Source of the DNA: Oscillospiraceae bacterium
GTDB taxonomy: Bacteria; Bacillota; Clostridia; Oscillospirales; Oscillospiraceae
Assembly: GCA_902766215.1 (NCBI GenBank)
Contig: CACXCV010000162.1
Coordinates: 1-9,120 of the forward strand
Direction: 5' to 3'
Length of the DNA stretch: 9,120 nt
Made by a program: the position numbers and the translations under genes. This document shows positions 7,878-9,120 of this stretch, piece after piece. The notes under the pieces are model-generated. The model was not told where the DNA came from, did not search any database, and was given only the letters and a program-made list of their open reading frames with translations. Numbering within the stretch: position 1 is the first letter of the stretch; the number at the start of each line of letters is the position of its first letter.

Positions 7878-8576
7878 TTATTGCAGGATGTAGATGGTGT
7901 CCTTCAGGTCGTACCAGCTCTGATACTCCTTCCGCAGGCGGGCTACCAGCTCCGCTGCGGCGGGATCCTCGCGGGCCAGGTCGCAGAAGTCGTCGCTGAC
8001 GTTGCAGCCGCCGCGCCACTCGCCCAGATAGATCATGCGGCAGCGCGGGTTGTGCTCACGCAGCCAGGTGAGGATCTGCCCCGGCAAGGGGCTGATAAAG
8101 GGCCAGGACAGAATGACAAAGTCCACATCCCGGCCATATTTTTTCACCGCCCGCAGTGCATCCATCCGCCTGACCTTCACCCAGCGGCGGGCAAAGGTGT
8201 TGCGCAGCGAATAGTTGTCGGTGGGCAGCACCGGCACGCCGTATTCCCCCAGCGCCCAGGCCAGGGCGCCGGTGCCGGCCATGACCTCCAGGCAGGGGCG
8301 GCCGCCGATATGCTCAGCCAAGGGACGCAGCCAGCTTTTGGCCAGCAGGGCGCAGCCCATGCTCTGTACAATGGCCTTGTGATAGGCCTCGCAGAAAATG
8401 GTGCCCTGGCTGATCACCTCGGGATATCGCTCCGGCAGGCTGCGGTGGCGGATGGCCGAATAGACGCTGGCCAGCTGCGGCCGTTCGCCCAGCTCGCCGT
8501 CGCCATAGAGCGCACGCAGCTGCTCCAGCTCCGCCACATCGTAATAATGAAAATATTTCTGTATGGAATGCCGCAT
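7878..8576 (-). CDS. SAM-dependent methyltransferase-like protein, substrate unknown
   Basis: The product has 232 residues. A Rossmann-type SAM-binding glycine loop is seen at LEVMAGTGALAWAL (96-109; motif I). It is followed by an acidic position at the end of the next strand (PTDNYS, D120), a further acid in RRMDALRAV (D139), and the motif IV-like strand DFVILSWPF (152-160). The segment IYLGEWRGGC (182-191) follows. About 90 residues precede the fold and look helical. There is no signal peptide or membrane segment, so it is cytoplasmic. ATG 8576 has AAGGA (8585-8589) 8 nt upstream on the minus strand. It lies 21 nt after the GNAT gene and is probably co-transcribed with it. I do not recognise a named family, and the target (protein, RNA or small molecule) cannot be told. 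Loss of activity is possible, since no target-recognition motif such as NPPY is present. Confidence 0.72.
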   Translation of the reverse strand: MRHSIQKYFHYYDVAELEQLRALYGDGELGERPQLASVYSAIRHRSLPERYPEVISQGTIFCEAYHKAIVQSMGCALLAKSWLRPLAEHIGGRPCLEVMAGTGALAWALGEYGVPVLPTDNYSLRNTFARRWVKVRRMDALRAVKKYGRDVDFVILSWPFISPLPGQILTWLREHNPRCRMIYLGEWRGGCNVSDDFCDLAREDPAAAELVARLRKEYQSWYDLKDTIYILQ

Positions 8577-8597
8577 GAACCCGATCCTTTGCCGCGC

Positions 8598-9120
8598 TCA
8601 GGCGTGGGACAGCGCCGGGAAAATCAGCCGCTCCGTCTCGATCTGGGACAGCAGCTCCCCGCGGCAGAGCAGGCGGTAGTCGTCACCGCCGTCATAGGGC
8701 GCCGCGTCAAACAGCGCCGCATCGTCGTCCAGTGGGGCAAAGCCCAGCCGCAGCCGCGTATAGGGCTGGCGGATGCGGCCAATCACCTGCTCCAGCGGCA
8801 GCCGCCGGGGGCAGATGACGCTTTGCAGCGTCAGCTCGCCGCCCTGCCGGGCCATGACGGCATAGCAGTCCAGCCCGGCGCAGAAATACACGCCCTCCAG
8901 ATTGGCGGTATAGAACGCCTGCAGGCTGAAGCGGTTGCGCTGCTCCAGCGCGGACTGCACCGCCGCGCCGCGCACCGCGTCGAGATAGGCCTGCTTTCCC
9001 TCCGGCCCGACCGGGACAAAGCCCGCGCCGCCGGCCTGCGGGCACAGCCCCTCGCGCAGCGTATAGCGGTATTCCGTCACCGGGCGGAAGCCCAGCTTGT
9101 AATAAAACTCCAGCGCATCC
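8598..9120 (-). CDS. GNAT-family N-acetyltransferase, N-terminus outside the window
   Basis: The frame is open from the right edge of the window to TGA at 8598-8600, giving 173 visible residues. The first of these, ALEFYYKLGFRPVTEYRYTL, carry the final GNAT signature (A-x-x-FY-x-K-x-GF), so the acetyl-CoA-binding part lies mostly beyond 9120. The GTG at 9080 is an internal valine, not a start. After the signature comes a C-terminal extension of about 150 residues with FYTANLEGVYFCAGLDCYAV, LQSVICPRR, LRLGFAP, and an ending close to LIFPALSHA. Such two-part GNAT proteins, with a second domain after the acetyltransferase, occur in Clostridia without known substrate. It is upstream of and co-oriented with the methyltransferase gene. 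GNAT membership rests on one motif and is fairly secure; the substrate is unknown. Confidence 0.7.
   Translation of the reverse strand, partial: DALEFYYKLGFRPVTEYRYTLREGLCPQAGGAGFVPVGPEGKQAYLDAVRGAAVQSALEQRNRFSLQAFYTANLEGVYFCAGLDCYAVMARQGGELTLQSVICPRRLPLEQVIGRIRQPYTRLRLGFAPLDDDAALFDAAPYDGGDDYRLLCRGELLSQIETERLIFPALSHA

Overview
The window is GC-rich with a strong bias to G/C in third codon positions. It carries a Firmicutes-type translation cluster, infB-rbfA-nrnA. The best guess for the source is a high-GC Clostridia relative, perhaps Oscillospirales. This rests on gene order, good AGGAGG-type ribosome binding sites and protein style; no rRNA gene or other marker is present to fix the taxon.

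Layout. Positions 1-3414 (+) hold the end of infB (initiation factor IF-2), then rbfA (30S maturation) and nrnA (DHH-family nanoRNase/pAp phosphatase), the last two overlapping by 20 nt. At 3486-6104 (+), only 71 nt further on, lies an 872-residue protein. It joins an EF-G/TetM-like ribosomal GTPase to a C-terminal YacP/Rae1-type NYN ribonuclease domain. This is the most striking gene of the window: a ribosome-binding translocase-like factor fused to a relative of an enzyme known to cut mRNA in the ribosomal A site. A GC-rich palindrome follows it.

Positions 6105-6458 are a non-coding leader in front of a uracil permease gene (uraA/pyrP, 6459-7814, +). The leader has a good sigma-A-type promoter, a 29-codon leader ORF with its own Shine-Dalgarno sequence, a GC-rich hairpin, a T-rich stretch, and a strong intrinsic terminator whose first stem base is the last base of the leader ORF's stop codon. 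The arrangement looks like a translation-coupled pyrimidine attenuator of the E. coli pyrBI kind, rather than a PyrR site.

A near-perfect hairpin at 7840-7872 separates the permease from two convergent minus-strand genes. These are a GNAT acetyltransferase whose start lies beyond the window (8598-9120) and, 21 nt downstream of it, a SAM-dependent methyltransferase-like protein (7878-8576).

How they fit together: infB, rbfA, nrnA and the GTPase-NYN fusion all act in translation or RNA turnover and are plausibly co-transcribed. The permease unit is separately promoted and probably regulated by pyrimidine supply. The GNAT/methyltransferase pair is an independent small operon of unknown substrate.
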